From Aedes albopictus (taxonomy: Eukaryota; Arthropoda; Insecta; Diptera; Culicidae): 64,000 nt of DNA. Where the stretch lies: positions 46,617,155-46,681,154 of the forward strand of contig NC_085137.1 of the NCBI RefSeq assembly GCF_035046485.1, read 5' to 3'. Shown here in pieces: positions 33,215 to 44,973 of the stretch. The stretch's first letter is position 1, and the number at the start of each line of letters is the position of its first letter. The position numbers and the translations under genes were made by a program. The notes below the pieces were generated by a model that was given only the letters and a program-made list of their open reading frames with translations, was not told where the DNA came from and did not search any database.

Positions 33215-35266
33215 GGGATTGTATGTCATTCCCCAGAAACCCATTCCCCAGAACGACATTCCCCAGAATAATCCAATCCCCAGAAATCCATTCCTCAGAA
33301 TGGGACATTTCCCAGAAAACTATTTCCCAGAATGGGACATTCCCCAGAAAAAATATAAAAACCAGTATTTTTAAGGGATTTTAGGTGAAATGTTAGTTTT
33401 CAGAGCTCTAGGTCATTCGATCGAACACCAGAAGAAGACCAGTACACTTCAGCGTGTATATATCACTTATACATCCTCAAAAATTAAATATCATAAAATG
33501 AGATCACTTTCAGACGAAAAAGGAGTAGGTACTTCAAGAGGTACTTACTGTAGATCCAACAATTTTGAGTTAAAAAAAGTGCGGCAGCCTTTTCCCAGAA
33601 GAAGGGTGTATTTTTGTAAGACTGTAACCCACAGGATCCCAACCGTTGGGCCGCAGCCCCCTGGGGGGCCGTGAAGCCTGTCCAAGGGGACCGCGATGGT
33701 GCCAAAAAAAATGTAAACTTTCATTCTATTTTGTGCAAATTATACAAATTTTTAATTTTGAATACCGCTACCCCCAAAAACTACAATTTGAGGAATAAAT
33801 TTAAAAGTATAAAAAGCTTTCAAAGGAAAATTTTTCAGCTACGACTCAGATTGAATGTACATGACATCATTATTTACGAAATGTGAGTGTCGAATAAAAA
33901 AAACGTGTCATTGATCGTCGAAAATCCCACCCACAGTAAATTTAATTCATATTTTTTTCAAAAATTTTCATTGGGCCCCAGATGTTTTAACAATTCTCAA
34001 AAGGGGTCGCTACTTCAAAAAGGTTGGGAACCCCTGATGTAACCATTATGTCAGTCATTCTATCAGTAAATTCAACAGTAATTTCAAACAAGTCAAATGA
34101 AAAAAAAAAAAAGCTCAACGCGATTTATCAGATAATTGTCTACGTTCCAAAATAGCCCGAAAGAACAGCATAATAATTGAAGAAGGGAAATTTCCTATGA
34201 AAAGGTCAGCCAATCTTCCGGCCGCACCTTTGAATGGCGGTTTATGCAGTACTACTATCGTAAGGGTAAAAGTTTTTGTTTGAAATTACCTTAAGTAGGT
34301 ACCAGTGCAATGAAACAAGCAAAAAAAATGCTGGACCATTTTGCCGGATATTAACCTTCCGTCAGTCGCGCGGTTGGCTATTACCGTCAGCACCCCGCCA
34401 ATGCTGAGAAACTAAATGGTTAAAAGGTCGAGAGGTCGCTTGTCTAAAAATGCAGTTTTGACCAATCGGAGATAAAACAGGCAATTATAAGATGAAGAAA
34501 ACATTTTAGATTTAAAGTGTTGCTGTATGTTCGCCAAACAACTTCATTTCAGTTTTAGATGAAGCCACTCCTCGATTTTGCACTTCATGACGGTTTGCGC
34601 TGAAAATTTGATCAAATTGTTAACCACCGGTAATTTGGTGCTCCAGTAAATTGATGATGTTTCTTGGTTATTTCTTTACCTTAGCTTGAAATAATAGCCT
34701 ACCATAGAAAAGAAGGAGAAATCTTCTATACAATAAGCAGTTTGCCCGCCAATAAACTACATAACACTGCACCTCGAATGAACAGCCTTTGATAATAAGA
34801 ATGAACAATCCCTGATATAAAATTTAGCAGCTTGACCGTCAAAACACTATTCAACAATTAAACTAGAAAGAACAGCCTATTTAAAAAAGAAGGTGAATTC
34901 TCAGATGAAGTTAGCAGCTAGGCCACCAATCAATTCTGTAATGGTATATGTAGACAAATACCAATGCAACTACCTGCTTAGTAACTACTCAATCTATCTC
35001 CAACTTGATTTTTGCCCAAATGACCTTCGGTCTAATGACTGGATGCCATCAAAACATTAGACCTCAACGATTTCCTTTACCTCCCAGACAATGACAGTTA
35101 ATTTAACCGCCATACCCCTAATATCCGCTGTGTCTTTCTCAAACTTGATGCCGATATTTGAAAAAAAAACAGAAAAAATTATGGGGAATGTCTAATTCTG
35201 GGGAACGGCATTCTGGGGAACGGCATTCTGGGGGATGGGATTCTGGGAAATGACCTACAACCCCTG
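33215..35266. mobile_element. 2.05-kb TIR element with CATTCCCCAGAA subterminal repeats
   Basis: The left end GGGATTGTATGTCATTCCCC and the right end (complement AGGGGTTGTAGGTCATTTCCC) are inverted copies, each followed inward by several CATTCCCCAGAA-type repeats (33225-33350; TTCTGGGGAA at 35180-35250). TA is present at both borders. It interrupts the degenerate array. The interior has loosely repeated GAACAGCCT/AGAAGG modules at 34150-34930 and a nested hAT-like MITE. No transposase is seen. Confidence 0.7.
33632..34036. mobile_element. ~405-bp hAT-like MITE (CAGGGGTTCCCAACC end)
   Basis: The right end reads, on the minus strand, CAGGGGTTCCCAACCTTTTT; the left end is CAGGATCCCAACCGTTGGGC. 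Both are the well-known hAT terminus type, with G/C-rich subterminal GGGGCCG and GGGCCCC. Flanking TGTAACC strings on both sides are compatible with an imperfect 8-bp duplication. It is non-coding. Confidence 0.7.
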
Positions 35267-35268
35267 TA

Positions 35269-36170
35269 GGTATCTACGAGGAACTCCTGGAGGAATTTCC
35301 AAGGCACTCCATGAGGAATTCCCGTGGAACTCTAAAAGTAGTTCCTGATTATCTTGTGGAGGAATTCCCGTGGAACTTCTGGAGGAGTTTCCGGAAAGCT
35401 TCAGGAGGAATTTCTGAGAAACTCCTGGAAAAAGTCCCGAGCAACTCGTGGAGGAAACCCCGAGGGTCTTTTGGAGGAATTATTATAGTTATTAAAGATC
35501 TCCTGGAGCTATTCTGGCGGAACTTCTGGAGCAAGTTCTGGAAAACTCCTTGAAAAAATCCCGAGAAACTCCGGGAGGAATTCCCGAGGATCTCCAGGAG
35601 GAATTTCCCACAAACTCCTGGAGTTATTCCTGAAGAACTCAAGGAGGAACTCTCGTGTAACTCTGGAGGAAATTCCCGAAGAACTACTGAAAGAATTCTC
35701 GGTAATCTCCTGGAGGAATTCCCGTGGAACTCCTGGAGAAAAATACGGGATTTTTTTGTAGTCTGATGTAGCAATTTCTAGGAAAACCGTGGAAAAATCC
35801 CCAAGGACTTTTGGAGAAATTGACTGGAAACTCATATGGGAATTGCCTGGGAACTCTTGAAGGAATGCGTGAAGAGCTCCAAGACTTATTCTTGGGGAAT
35901 TCCAATAGGACTTCCCGGCGAACTAAAGAAATTCTCGGGAAGCTCCTGGAGAAACGAATTTCTGTGGAAATTGTGAGAAATTCTCAGAGTAATTCCAGAA
36001 ATGTCCACAGGAACTCTTGGGGAATTCCTGGAGAAAATTTTAGAATAAATTCTAGAATAAATAAAGAAGATGTGTCCCAGGAGGAACTCTGAGAGAAATA
36101 CAGGAGAGAACACTGACGGAGCTCCTCCCAGAATAAACGCATAGAAGAATCTCAAAAAGAACTCCCCAAG
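35269..36170. repeat. Degenerate array, right part
   Basis: Mostly GGAACTCCTGGAGGAATTCC words. Open frames on both strands (for example 35774-35349 minus) are a product of the array. Confidence 0.8.
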
Positions 36171-36171
36171 T

Positions 36172-36262
36172 AACATAACTAGCTGAATAACAGCTTCCTA
36201 AGCTAAAGTTTGCTTAAGAGTAGTTTGTTCCACTCTTGTACAGCAAAAATGTTTGTTGGGTC
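36172..36262 (+). repeat. Dispersed repeat, inverted copy of 26678-26775
   Basis: GTAACATAACTAGCTGAATA to AAATGTTTGTTGGGT matches the other copy in reverse orientation at roughly 80% by eye. Both copies abut degenerate arrays. Confidence 0.7.
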
Positions 36263-36309
36263 TTAATTTCATTGAAAACTTCACCATATCGACATAAATG
36301 AACATTTTC

Positions 36310-36430
36310 TAAGTAAAAAGAAAATCGTGTTAAGTATTGTTCCTTTGAATTCCACTAAGAATTTGCATCCTTTGACAGATACGTATTTCGACCTCAACTG
36401 TAAGGTCGTCTTCCGTGTCTTGTACTTGAG
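36310..36430 (+). repeat. Dispersed repeat related to 51935-52020
   Basis: AAAGAAAATCGTGTTAA and GACCTCAACTGTAAGGTCGT then CTTCCGTGTCT recur at 51943-52010 with a few changes. Confidence 0.65.
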
Positions 36431-36589
36431 TCGAGTCAAGCTCTCGACAATTAAAAATAACTTCCTCTCCCGCTTTGACATACATGTGCACAACAGTGTA
36501 TGTGTTAGATGTTCATCTAATCCCATCCGAAGGAGGTTTGGATTGTGAAAAGAGGATAACCATGTGCAATTGTTGAATCGAGTTCAGTT

Positions 36590-36712
36590 CTAGGCCTACT
36601 GGCGACGGAGATAGTCGAGTGACTCCGTAGCTTGAAGGAATAGATCTTCGAAGCACCCTTTCTAGCGAATTGGGAGTCGTGAGTTCGAGTCTCACCGGAG
36701 TACGTGGATTTC
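36590..36712 (+). repeat. tRNA-like segment with a perfect T-arm
   Basis: GTGAGTTCGAGTCTCAC forms a perfect 5-bp T-stem around TTCGAGT, a strong B box. An A-box-like GATAGTCGAGTGACTC lies ~70 bases upstream, spacing that suggests a SINE head with a long insertion. A complete cloverleaf does not form. Confidence 0.35.
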
Positions 36713-37194
36713 TTTTCATAATTTCAAATCTCAATTTGTGCACATGGATTTCAAAGCATTTTCAACAGTGAAATTATATGACATACCTAAAAATTAGATC
36801 CGCGATGAAAAATACTCTCGGTTTATTTTTTCCCAAAATTCCTTCAAATATCCCCAAATATCTTCGAAGACATCATTTCAATCCAACAAACTGTTTTCAA
36901 GTGATATTTTTTAAGAAGAAGAAGAAGAAAATTAGGCGTTTCCATACACCCTTTTAAAAGATAGGTGAGGAAAAGTTGTTATATGCCGATGCAAAAGTAA
37001 ATTATTCGAGAAATCCAGCGCATGAACAAAATCTCATTCAAATTGAAAACTATCGAGTCAAAAATCGCAATTTATCTGTGTTTTGGGCTGGAAATGCTCA
37101 TTGTATATATCCCGGGATTCCCGTGGTTGTCGGAATTTCTAAATTTATATCCCGGAATTCTGGAAATCTTGAAATTACCCCGATCCCGGGACGC
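36713..37194. other. No gene recognised
   Basis: A+T-rich spacer and a short ATCCCGGGATTCC-type duplicated stretch around 37110-37200. Confidence 0.4.
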
Positions 37195-37510
37195 CCTGGG
37201 ATAGACACTCTACTGCGAACGAAGACAAAACTCGCATTGTACGATACTCCGATTCTTCCGATCGCTGGACGTGTACGCTGATAGAAGTTGATCGGAGACC
37301 CTTTGGAGTCTTCGAAAGTTAAGTGCTGCGAAGAATAATTGGCGGTAAACTGGAGGACGCCATCTGGCGGCGTCGCATAAACTATTAATTCTACCAAGTA
37401 TTCAAAGAGGTGGATTTCACTATATCCGAATAAAACTTGGCAAGTTGAGGTGGGCTGGGTACGTAGCTCGTGTACCGGAGGAACGATAAGCATTCATTCA
37501 TTCAGATTCA
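37195..37510 (+). pseudogene. RTE-like LINE 3' fragment with (ATTC)n tail
   Basis: Plus frames encode RTKTKLALYDTPILPIA, then after shifts EDAIWRRRINY, FYQVFKEVDFTIS and IKLGKLRWAGYVARVPEER. This matches in order the C-terminus of RTE-type proteins also seen at 22.9-23.3 kb, but it is a different, more diverged copy. It ends in CATTCATTCATTC. There are several stops and shifts, so it is dead. Confidence 0.75.
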
Positions 37511-38587
37511 TTCGACGTAGGCTCACTGCTACGAGTCAATAAGTCGTCAAACGAACAATGTTTTTTTTTTTAATTCAAATTGTGTTGCATAAGAATTCTT
37601 TCTTTCTCCTCTATCTCCTATTCTGGGCGGAATGTTCCCACTGGGGCAAAACCTGCTTCTCAACTGAGTGTTCTATGTGCACTTCCACATTTATTGACAA
37701 GAATCAAAGATTTTTAAGTTAATTTATTATATTTGCTAGAATCTTCCTCTGCCAGAGACTCTTTACAAAAAGTTTCTGGACCAACCGAAAGTTGCTGTAC
37801 GGTTTAAACTTTTCCTCCAAGAACAAGCAACTACTCGTGTAGTTTCTCTTGCGCCAAATTGCTTCATTGCTATCATTGATCAGAACCGCATCCGGTCCCG
37901 TCATGAAGCGCACTCACACGCACGTTCCCAGCACGCAATTCAATTTGTCAATTTCGATTGGCCCCATACATATCCCCCCATGGATCGCAGTGCCATCCAC
38001 ACCACACCACCCGTTTGGCTCGAGGTTACTTCTTCTCCCTACTTTTGAATGGGAGAAAAATTAATATTGAAATTAATACAAGACATTTCACATTCGTAAA
38101 CCATGCGCTTGCATCCAGAGCCGTTGTGCATTGTAGCCAGGGTTGTGTGTCCCTTTGTCGGGGTAAAGCAGCGCGGAACCAAGTGCACTTTGGGGAAAAT
38201 GATTTATGATGATGACTTGGGGTATTCATTTAAATACCTGATCCAGTGGAGATTCTGTGCGCGCGGGTCCTCAGGGTTCACCCATTTATTTAATCTTATG
38301 GCGTTGTTCGACTGTGGGGCCATCCAGTGCAGCGCCTGAAATGCAATCTCGTTTCCGAAAAGTACATTCGGGCTCGATGTTTCTACACTAACGTACTCTG
38401 GGGGATAAGGATTACCGTCGTCTCTGGAGAAGGATCATAAATTAAATCGGCAAACCCGCCTTCGCATTCTGGATCCAATTTCGGACGGACATCTGGAGGA
38501 CCCGATTTTGTCGAATGAACTTTGTGCTGCTCCAGCAGCTTGTGGCGAAAACAATTTATGTGAGATTAATAACCATCTCCCAAGTGT
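37511..38587. other. No gene recognised
   Basis: A+T-rich up to 37720, then a more balanced stretch (37840-38560) with several short frames on both strands that overlap one another. No splice-bounded open frame stands out. Confidence 0.35.
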
Positions 38588-38595
38588 CCCTACAC

Positions 38596-40788
38596 TAGAC
38601 TGTCCCAAAAAAAATCGATGTTCGAAAAGTCAAGGTGCTCAACCCTTAAATGGAAGATATGCATATTTAAAGCATTTTTGTAGAACATTTCGATTTTCTA
38701 AAAAATCATTTAGAGGTTCCGCTAGGGCGATTTTTGAAAAATGGCCTTTTTTCATGTAAAGTCTCAAAAAAAATCATTTTTTGTAATATTTTTTCAGCTT
38801 CTGAATTTTTTCAATATTTTTGTATTTTTCTATGGACCTCTAGGCATTCTTGAAGAGGATAAGTTTTTGAAAGATTGTATTTATATTGACGGCAGAACCA
38901 TTTTTGTGCTGATAAAAGGACTATTTTTTGAGAATTTTTCATCTGAATTTAAGAAAAAAGTACATGCACGATTTTTTATTTTCAATTTTTAAAGTTTTAT
39001 CTGATAGTACTATTTGTATGCGTCATTTCTCTAAAAAAAGATTTAAAATATCTTGTCTAGAAGCTGAGATATTAGGATTTTAGTAAATAGACAATATTTC
39101 AAATTTTTGCAAAACTTTGTATATTTAAAATATTGTAAGGTTTTTGTGACACTCCAATGTACGTATATTAAAAGAAGTTAAAAAAAAAACAGTTTTTCTT
39201 GTTGTATGGTCAAGCTAATTTCAACATGGATCTTTTATTGTGGGCTGATTGGCAGTAGATTCATGCAGAGCTTTTATCTGAATAACTACAAATATGACGG
39301 GTATCGTGGTTACTGGTAGCAACGCATTTAGTTCGAGATTACGTCGTGGATTTCCCGACTACTGCGCCCATTTTTTCTGAAACAGGAACTACCATTCCAT
39401 GCAGAGATTATATAACATCTGATAAAAAAAAATCATAGTTAAGTTATGATTTTTACTGAAGTCTTGAACTTGAAATGTAATGGACAATTTGGTATGACAC
39501 TCGGCAACGGGGGTGCATAGTTAATCGGAAAAACGCCGATTGTCATACTAAATTGCCAACTTTGAGATGGTTTAACTATATTTCCTTTGATGAATTACAC
39601 ACAAATTTTGATACGAAACCGACACGATGAAGAATTTTGCGTATAAAAAATACAAAACATTTCTGATCACATGTGTGGGCGTAAGTGCAAAACTGATCGA
39701 ACAGCAACACACGTGTAAATCAAAAGACTGCCGTTGTCCGATCACTCTGACACATTTTGGTTGCCCTATCGTGCCTAAGCTTGTGATCAGACACGATTTG
39801 TATTTCGTATATGCAAAATTCAGCATATTTGCAATTTCGTGTCAAAATATTAGCTCAATTCATCAAAGAAATAAACGTTTAGCAATCATAAGATCGCGTA
39901 TTTCCTCGAAAGCCTATTATTGTCTATTATTTTCTAAGTTTTTTAAAATCAGTCTTGACTTAACTTAGTTATTTTTTATTGATTTCATCACTATTATGGT
40001 ATCTCTGCATGGGATGGTTTTTGCAACTTCAACTTGTCGAGAGTACAACGACATAATATCGAAGTAAATGCCTTGCTACCCGTCATTGTTGTAGTTATTC
40101 AGATAAAAGCTCTTCGTGAATCTACTACCAATCACACCAGAATAAAAGATCCATGTTTAAACTAGCTTGACCATCCAATAAGGAAATCCGTTTTTTAAGC
40201 CTAACTTGTTTTAATTTACGTACATTGGAGTGTCACAAAGACCTTACAATATTTCAAATATACAAAGTTTTGCAAAAATTTGAAATATTGTACATTTACT
40301 AAAATCCTTATATCTCAGCTTCTAGACAAGATATTTTAAATCTTTTTTTAGAGAAATGACGCATACAAATAGTACTATCAGATAAAACTTTAAAAATTAA
40401 AAATAAAAAATCGTGCATGTATTTTTTTTTTTCAAATTTAGATGAAAAATTCTCTAAAAATAGTCCTTTTATCAGCACAAAAACGGTTCTGCTGTCAATA
40501 TAAATACAATATTTCAAAAACTTATCCCCTTCAAGAATGCCTAGAAATCCATAGAAAAATACAAAAACATTGAAAAACTTCAGAAGTTGAAAAAATATTA
40601 CGAAAAAATGATTTTTTTGAGACTTTTCATGAAAAAAGGCCATTTTTCAAAAATCGCCCTAGCGGAACCTCTAAATGATTCTTTAGAAAATCGAAATGTT
40701 CTACAAAAATGCTTCAAATATGCATATCTTTCATTTAAGGGTTGAGCACCTTGACTTTTCGAACATCGATTTTTTTTGGGACAGCCTA
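38596..40788. mobile_element. 2.19-kb fold-back element, 8-bp duplication CCCTACAC
   Basis: The left end TAGACTGTCCCAAAAAAAAT and right end ATTTTTTTTGGGACAGCCTA are inverted. CCCTACAC flanks both sides (38588-38595, 40789-40796), an 8-bp duplication as made by hAT transposases. The two ~1.1-kb arms match over nearly their whole length with indels, for example GAAATGTTCTACAAAAATGC in the right arm against its complement at 38675. The centre carries further hairpins (39480-39560 and 39590-39870). Mirror-image frames in the two arms are by-products of the palindrome. Confidence 0.88.
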
Positions 40789-40796
40789 CCCTACAC

Positions 40797-41470
40797 TGAA
40801 CTGGTAGGCTGTGTCCAGCCTACCAGCGGTCGACCAACCAGGGAGAAAGATTTATCGCCGTCACAGTCGATTAGTACCGATCCCACCAGCACTAGCTATC
40901 TCTGCCTGGTTGAGTGGTCGGCCACAGTCGTAATGATCTGAATCGGAATCGAAAAAATATACAGAGCGGCACGCCTTCGCCCGCATTTTGCGGGTTGTGC
41001 GACAATACTGAAAATGTCGGCTGATCTTTGCCGGCCTACGTCTCTCGTCGTCGCGTCGTCGTCGGTCGTATCGTAAACAAACCGTATCGAATTAATCCAC
41101 AAAAGATTAACTGAATGCTATCCGAAGCATTAATCAAGATTAGCGTGATGGCCTCGTTTGTAAATCGTTTTGTAAATTTCCTTTTTCCAGATAGGGAATC
41201 GACGAGTGACAACTTGTTTGATCAAATTTGGGTGACACATAGTGAAATAATGTTCTCAGTGCGGTACCTTTATACAACAAACCTCTTCTGAGGTGTCCAT
41301 GATTGCATAATTGAAGTGCGTGCAAAATATCCCATATTCTGCTCAAAGTTTTTCGAACAAACCGATTAATAATTCGAACTGTCATGCCATGTGACGCGTG
41401 GCATGCCTCGAGCATGTGTGCTTGTCAACAAACAGCCAGAGATTTCCCGATCAGAAAGGCATAACAAAAA
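40797..41470. other. No gene recognised; CGTCGT-rich patch near 41045-41070
   Basis: A moderately G+C-rich stretch (40800-41090) is followed by A+T-rich sequence. A 91-codon minus frame (41415-41140) has no known motif. Confidence 0.3.
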
Positions 41471-41475
41471 CGTAA

Positions 41476-41750
41476 TACTTTTTCTTCTTCTTCTTCTTCT
41501 TTATGGTTCAACGTTCGCATTGGAACTTGGCCTGCCTCTCTTCAACTTAGTGATCTTAGAGCACATCCACAGTTATTAATTGATGGGCTTTCTTTGCCTG
41601 CCATTGCATGAGTTTGTACATTGTGTGGCAAGTATAATGCTACACTATGCCCATGGAGTCGAGAAAATTTTCCCAACCGGATCGGGAATCGAATCCGCCG
41701 TCTCCGGATTGGCGATCCATAGCCTTAACCACTAGGCTAACTGGGGACCT
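41476..41750 (-). mobile_element. tRNA-derived SINE (Feilai-like)
   Basis: On the minus strand the head has the A box TAGCCTAGTGGTTAAGGC and B box GATTCGATTCC. The body carries GGGCATAGTGTAGCATTATA, ACTGTGGATGTGCTC and CACTAAGTTGAAGAGAGGCA, and the tail is (GAA)n. The body order matches the SINE at 59.7 kb. CGTAA flanks both sides and may be the target duplication. Confidence 0.72.
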
Positions 41751-41868
41751 CGTAAAACACATGATTGGTTGATAGCTATATCAACGTATGCAGTATTTAG
41801 TTTATATGGTTATAACAAAAATAAATGTATGTTGATCGGATCATCTCATCACGTCAGCATTATAACAA

Positions 41869-42261
41869 ATTTTCTTGGTGATTAGATGTTGCATGAAGAA
41901 GAAGAAAAAGAGCGATGATGTTTTGAAAAATCCCTTTCCCCATAACACAGGGGAAGATTTTAAAATGCCTCTATAAAATCTAAAACAAAATCTAATTAAA
42001 AACAGTTTGATGTACGGTGGTTAGACTTTTGACGGACTACAAATTAAATACCTTATCATGAAAAAATGTTAAATTTAAATTTATACGTTCAATATGTAGT
42101 CCAAAGTCTAACACCGTACATCAAACCGTTTCTAATTAGATTTTGTTTTAGATTTTATAGAAACATTTTAAAATCTTCCCCTGTGTTATAGGGATAGTGA
42201 TTTTTCAAAACATCATCGCTCTTTTTTTCTTCTTCATGCAACATCAAATCACCAATAGTGT
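41869..42261. mobile_element. ~390-bp palindromic MITE
   Basis: The arms are nearly perfect inverted copies: TGCATGAAGAAGAAG, ATTTTAAAATGCCTCTATAA, and CAAAATCTAATTAAAAAC with GTTTGATGTACGG in the left arm, mirrored to CTTCTTCATGCA on the right. A half copy is at 19138-19345. Confidence 0.82.
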
Positions 42262-42907
42262 TCTAAAGGCTTTACAGAATGCACTCAAATGAGGGAAAGC
42301 GTGTTATTGGACGGATCCCTATCTAATGATACTGAATACCTAGAAAGTTTGGGTACTCAGCAAAGTAGTTCAAATGGTATATGGGTCTCAAATCGCGGAA
42401 AATTACACACCGAAATGTAAGGTAAAATTGATCACCGGGGCGAAATCACTCAAGCGGTTTTCCTTCCGATTACGCACACTTCTACATGCAGCACATGTTT
42501 GTCGTTCGAAAATTGCGTGATATCATAGCAGGCTATTTTATCCTTCACACTCAGTTTTAGTTCCCGAGCAAATCTCGGTTTCTGAATTTTAACCTGAATT
42601 TTAAACTCAGCAAACAAGGTGGTAGGTTGCTTGGCAACAAGGCGTGTTATACTGGTTCTCGGCATTTATGAGCTGAGATCTCATGAAAACATCTAACTTT
42701 TGTGAACCGAGATTTGGCATCCTAAATTGAGTGTGTTTATTTCAATAGGGCACTGCTTTGTTCTGATTTTGCAAGGAATTTTGACATTTCGTGGCCTTGT
42801 TGTTTACAAAATCTTAATAAGAGTAAAAAAGATGCCTAGCTATAGGGCACTGCATGCCGCGATTGCCAAGGAAAATTTACCTAACTCTTTGATGTTTCGT
42901 GGCCTTG
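42262..42907. other. No gene recognised
   Basis: A 71-codon minus frame (42665-42450) has no domain. TTTCGTGGCCTTG occurs twice (about 42787 and 42896), the second copy ending at the next element. Confidence 0.35.
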
Positions 42908-43404
42908 CCCAAGCAACCAAAAGTTCGGATTCCACTTGAAGAACGAACACAGAAGTTCAAGTTTGGTTCTATTCCGGTTTCGTAGAACTTTATTCTCCAA
43001 AAAGTTACTCATGTATTGTTTATGAACTTGGAAGTACATGTACAAGCTTTGGACTTCTCTTCAAAACGACATTAAAGTAGAAAAGAGGTCCAGAAAAAAA
43101 CTTACTTTGAACTTTTGAGCAGAGTTCAATTAAAATTTAACCGAACTCATGTTGAACTTTTGCGTACCTCTAAAGCTTAAATAAAGTTCAGTTGGACATA
43201 TTCCAACAACTTGAAATGTTCCGTTTTGAACTTGTTTCGTACTTGTTTTGAACTTACTACTCAAAGTTCAGATGAATATTAACCGTACCAAAAGTGAACT
43301 TCACTTGAACTTCGGCGACAGCGGAGCTCGGGAGAAGTTCTCATTCAATTAAATCACTCGGAAATCGAGCTCAGCAGCCACAGCTTGTGTTAATTTCACA
43401 AGTA

Positions 43405-44486
43405 CACTCAGAAATATATTTATTTGGAGAAGGTTTAAAATTTAATCAATTTTGTCATTCTCGAAGTTTACACATATCATAGTATAAGATGTATACTGAG
43501 TTGGTATACGAACTTATACTGAGTCAGTATTACATTGGATTATTTTTACCGACGTATTCGTGCAGTCCACAACGGTTTCAATAAAAACAAAAGGAATATT
43601 TATAAGATAATAATAAAATTTAATTTTCGTAGTCATCATTGCTAAAAGGTAAGAAATTATTAAACTTATTCCCCGACAACTCAGCGATGAAATGGTGAAC
43701 ACAATCCTACACCGCATTTTACTCGTTATTCCGTAGGAATCCGTGACAGAAAGTTGCCGTTCCTGCATCGGGCCGCACGGTTCATCTTGGATGGAGTTGG
43801 TGGTGGAGAAGATCGGCAAGTTGGGCGAAATAGTGGCGGCGGCGGCCGGAAGGATTCCCTTGCGGTTCCGATCGGAAAACAATCAGGTGGTGCTGCATTT
43901 CTACCTCCGGAATCAAGACGCCAAACATGATCGGTAAGATTACATCATCGAGGGTAGCCGAAACATCACCATCGGATGCGTAGAGAAACTCACATTTTCT
44001 GAGCACGTCTGAAGTAAAATGTTCAGTCGGAGGATCCCAAGTAACCGACAGGAAAAGTGGAAGGGAAGACACCTTCATACGAAGAAGCGGACAGTGCGCC
44101 GGAAAAAATGCTGCTGATGGAGTTCGTTATTGGTGGTCAACTTGCTTGGTTTCGGTGACGGGGACAACTAACATCTGTGAAACTGACCTCCGGAGACAAC
44201 CAATCAATTATTTATTGTATTGTATGTAGTGAATGAAATCTTGATCTAAATTGTAAGTTTATTATTCGTCGTTTTCGTTTTTCTTCCAAAAACAAACAAT
44301 TTCCAAGCATTCTAAACTAAATCCTGACTAATCTAGCTTAAATATAGTGAAGTTATACTCGCCAACGTATATGTGAAAGTTATACTTTGAGCGTATAACC
44401 TGCATATATACAAAGCCTGGGGTCAACCAGGCGAAATGTAATTAGAGTGGGATTTATACTATTTAGTTTTGATTTTCTTCTGAGTG
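43405..44486. mobile_element. 1.08-kb TIR element, CACTCAGAA ends, TA duplication
   Basis: CACTCAGAAATA at 43405 faces TTCTTCTGAGTG at 44486, each flanked by TA. Subterminal TATACT/AGTTATAC words are near both ends (43480-43530; 44345-44400). It encloses a G+C-rich coding-like segment that is unlike the rest of the element. Confidence 0.6.
43737..43936 (+). CDS. Exon-like open frame inside a TIR element, product unknown
   Basis: A pyrimidine-rich ATTCCGTAG acceptor and a CGGTAAGA donor bound 200 bp open in one frame: ESVTESCRSCIGPHGSSW, then MELVVEKIGKLGEIVAAAA, then GRIPLRFRSENNQVV and LHFYLRNQDAKHDR. The codon use is balanced and G+C-rich, unlike the A+T-rich element around it. I recognise no domain; the CxxC near the start and the hydrophobic helix are the only landmarks. 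About 130 bp further on (43930-44160) the sequence stays coding-like but without one long frame. It could be a captured host-gene fragment, a decayed transposase exon, or a real exon of an unseen gene. Confidence 0.3.
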
Positions 44487-44501
44487 TACTTTTTGTTTCA
44501 C

Positions 44502-44973
44502 TACCGTCTTACCCCGCTGGTTCGACACGTTTTAATACAACACTTTTTAATTCGTACCCCGCTTATTCGACAAATGTCGAATTAAAAAGTGTTCAAATGT
44601 CACAGCGATGTACACTGTAAATGCAAAACAGTTTGATATTGCGCTTATACTCACACCCGCAGCAGCTCCTCTTACAGCCGCTAATTCCGGAAGTTCTGAG
44701 TCGGTGCTATTCGACACCCAAAGCGCCTGGCGACCAATTGGAATGAACTGGGGATGGCAACAATCGTAGAAAGAACGAGCTTTTCATCCGCACCGCCGCA
44801 ATATCTGTTGAAATTATGTTTCATAACAAACCCGGAAATCAAAACAAAAACAAAAATAGAGTTGCCAAATGTCAATGACCATGGTGATGTAGGGTGACCA
44901 GTTTGTCGAATTAAAAGTTTACCCCGGTTATTCGACAACAGTCGGTGTCGTATTAGCGGGCTATACGGTATAG
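44502..44973. mobile_element. ~470-bp pogo-like MITE
   Basis: The ends TACCGTCTTACCCCGCTGGT and (complement) TATACCGTATAGCCCGCTAA, with repeated TTCGACA and TTATTCGACAA words inside both arms, resemble the CCxCGxTTATTCGACA ends of pogo/Tigger elements. A TA target is compatible. The identity of the arms is moderate. Confidence 0.5.

Noticed and set aside
36590..36712. Functional tRNA gene
   Set aside because: The T-arm is perfect but no acceptor or anticodon stem forms; 21000 and 45655 fail likewise.
38741..40643. Similar small proteins MAFFHxKSQKK on opposite strands
   Set aside because: They are mirror images from the two arms of a fold-back element.
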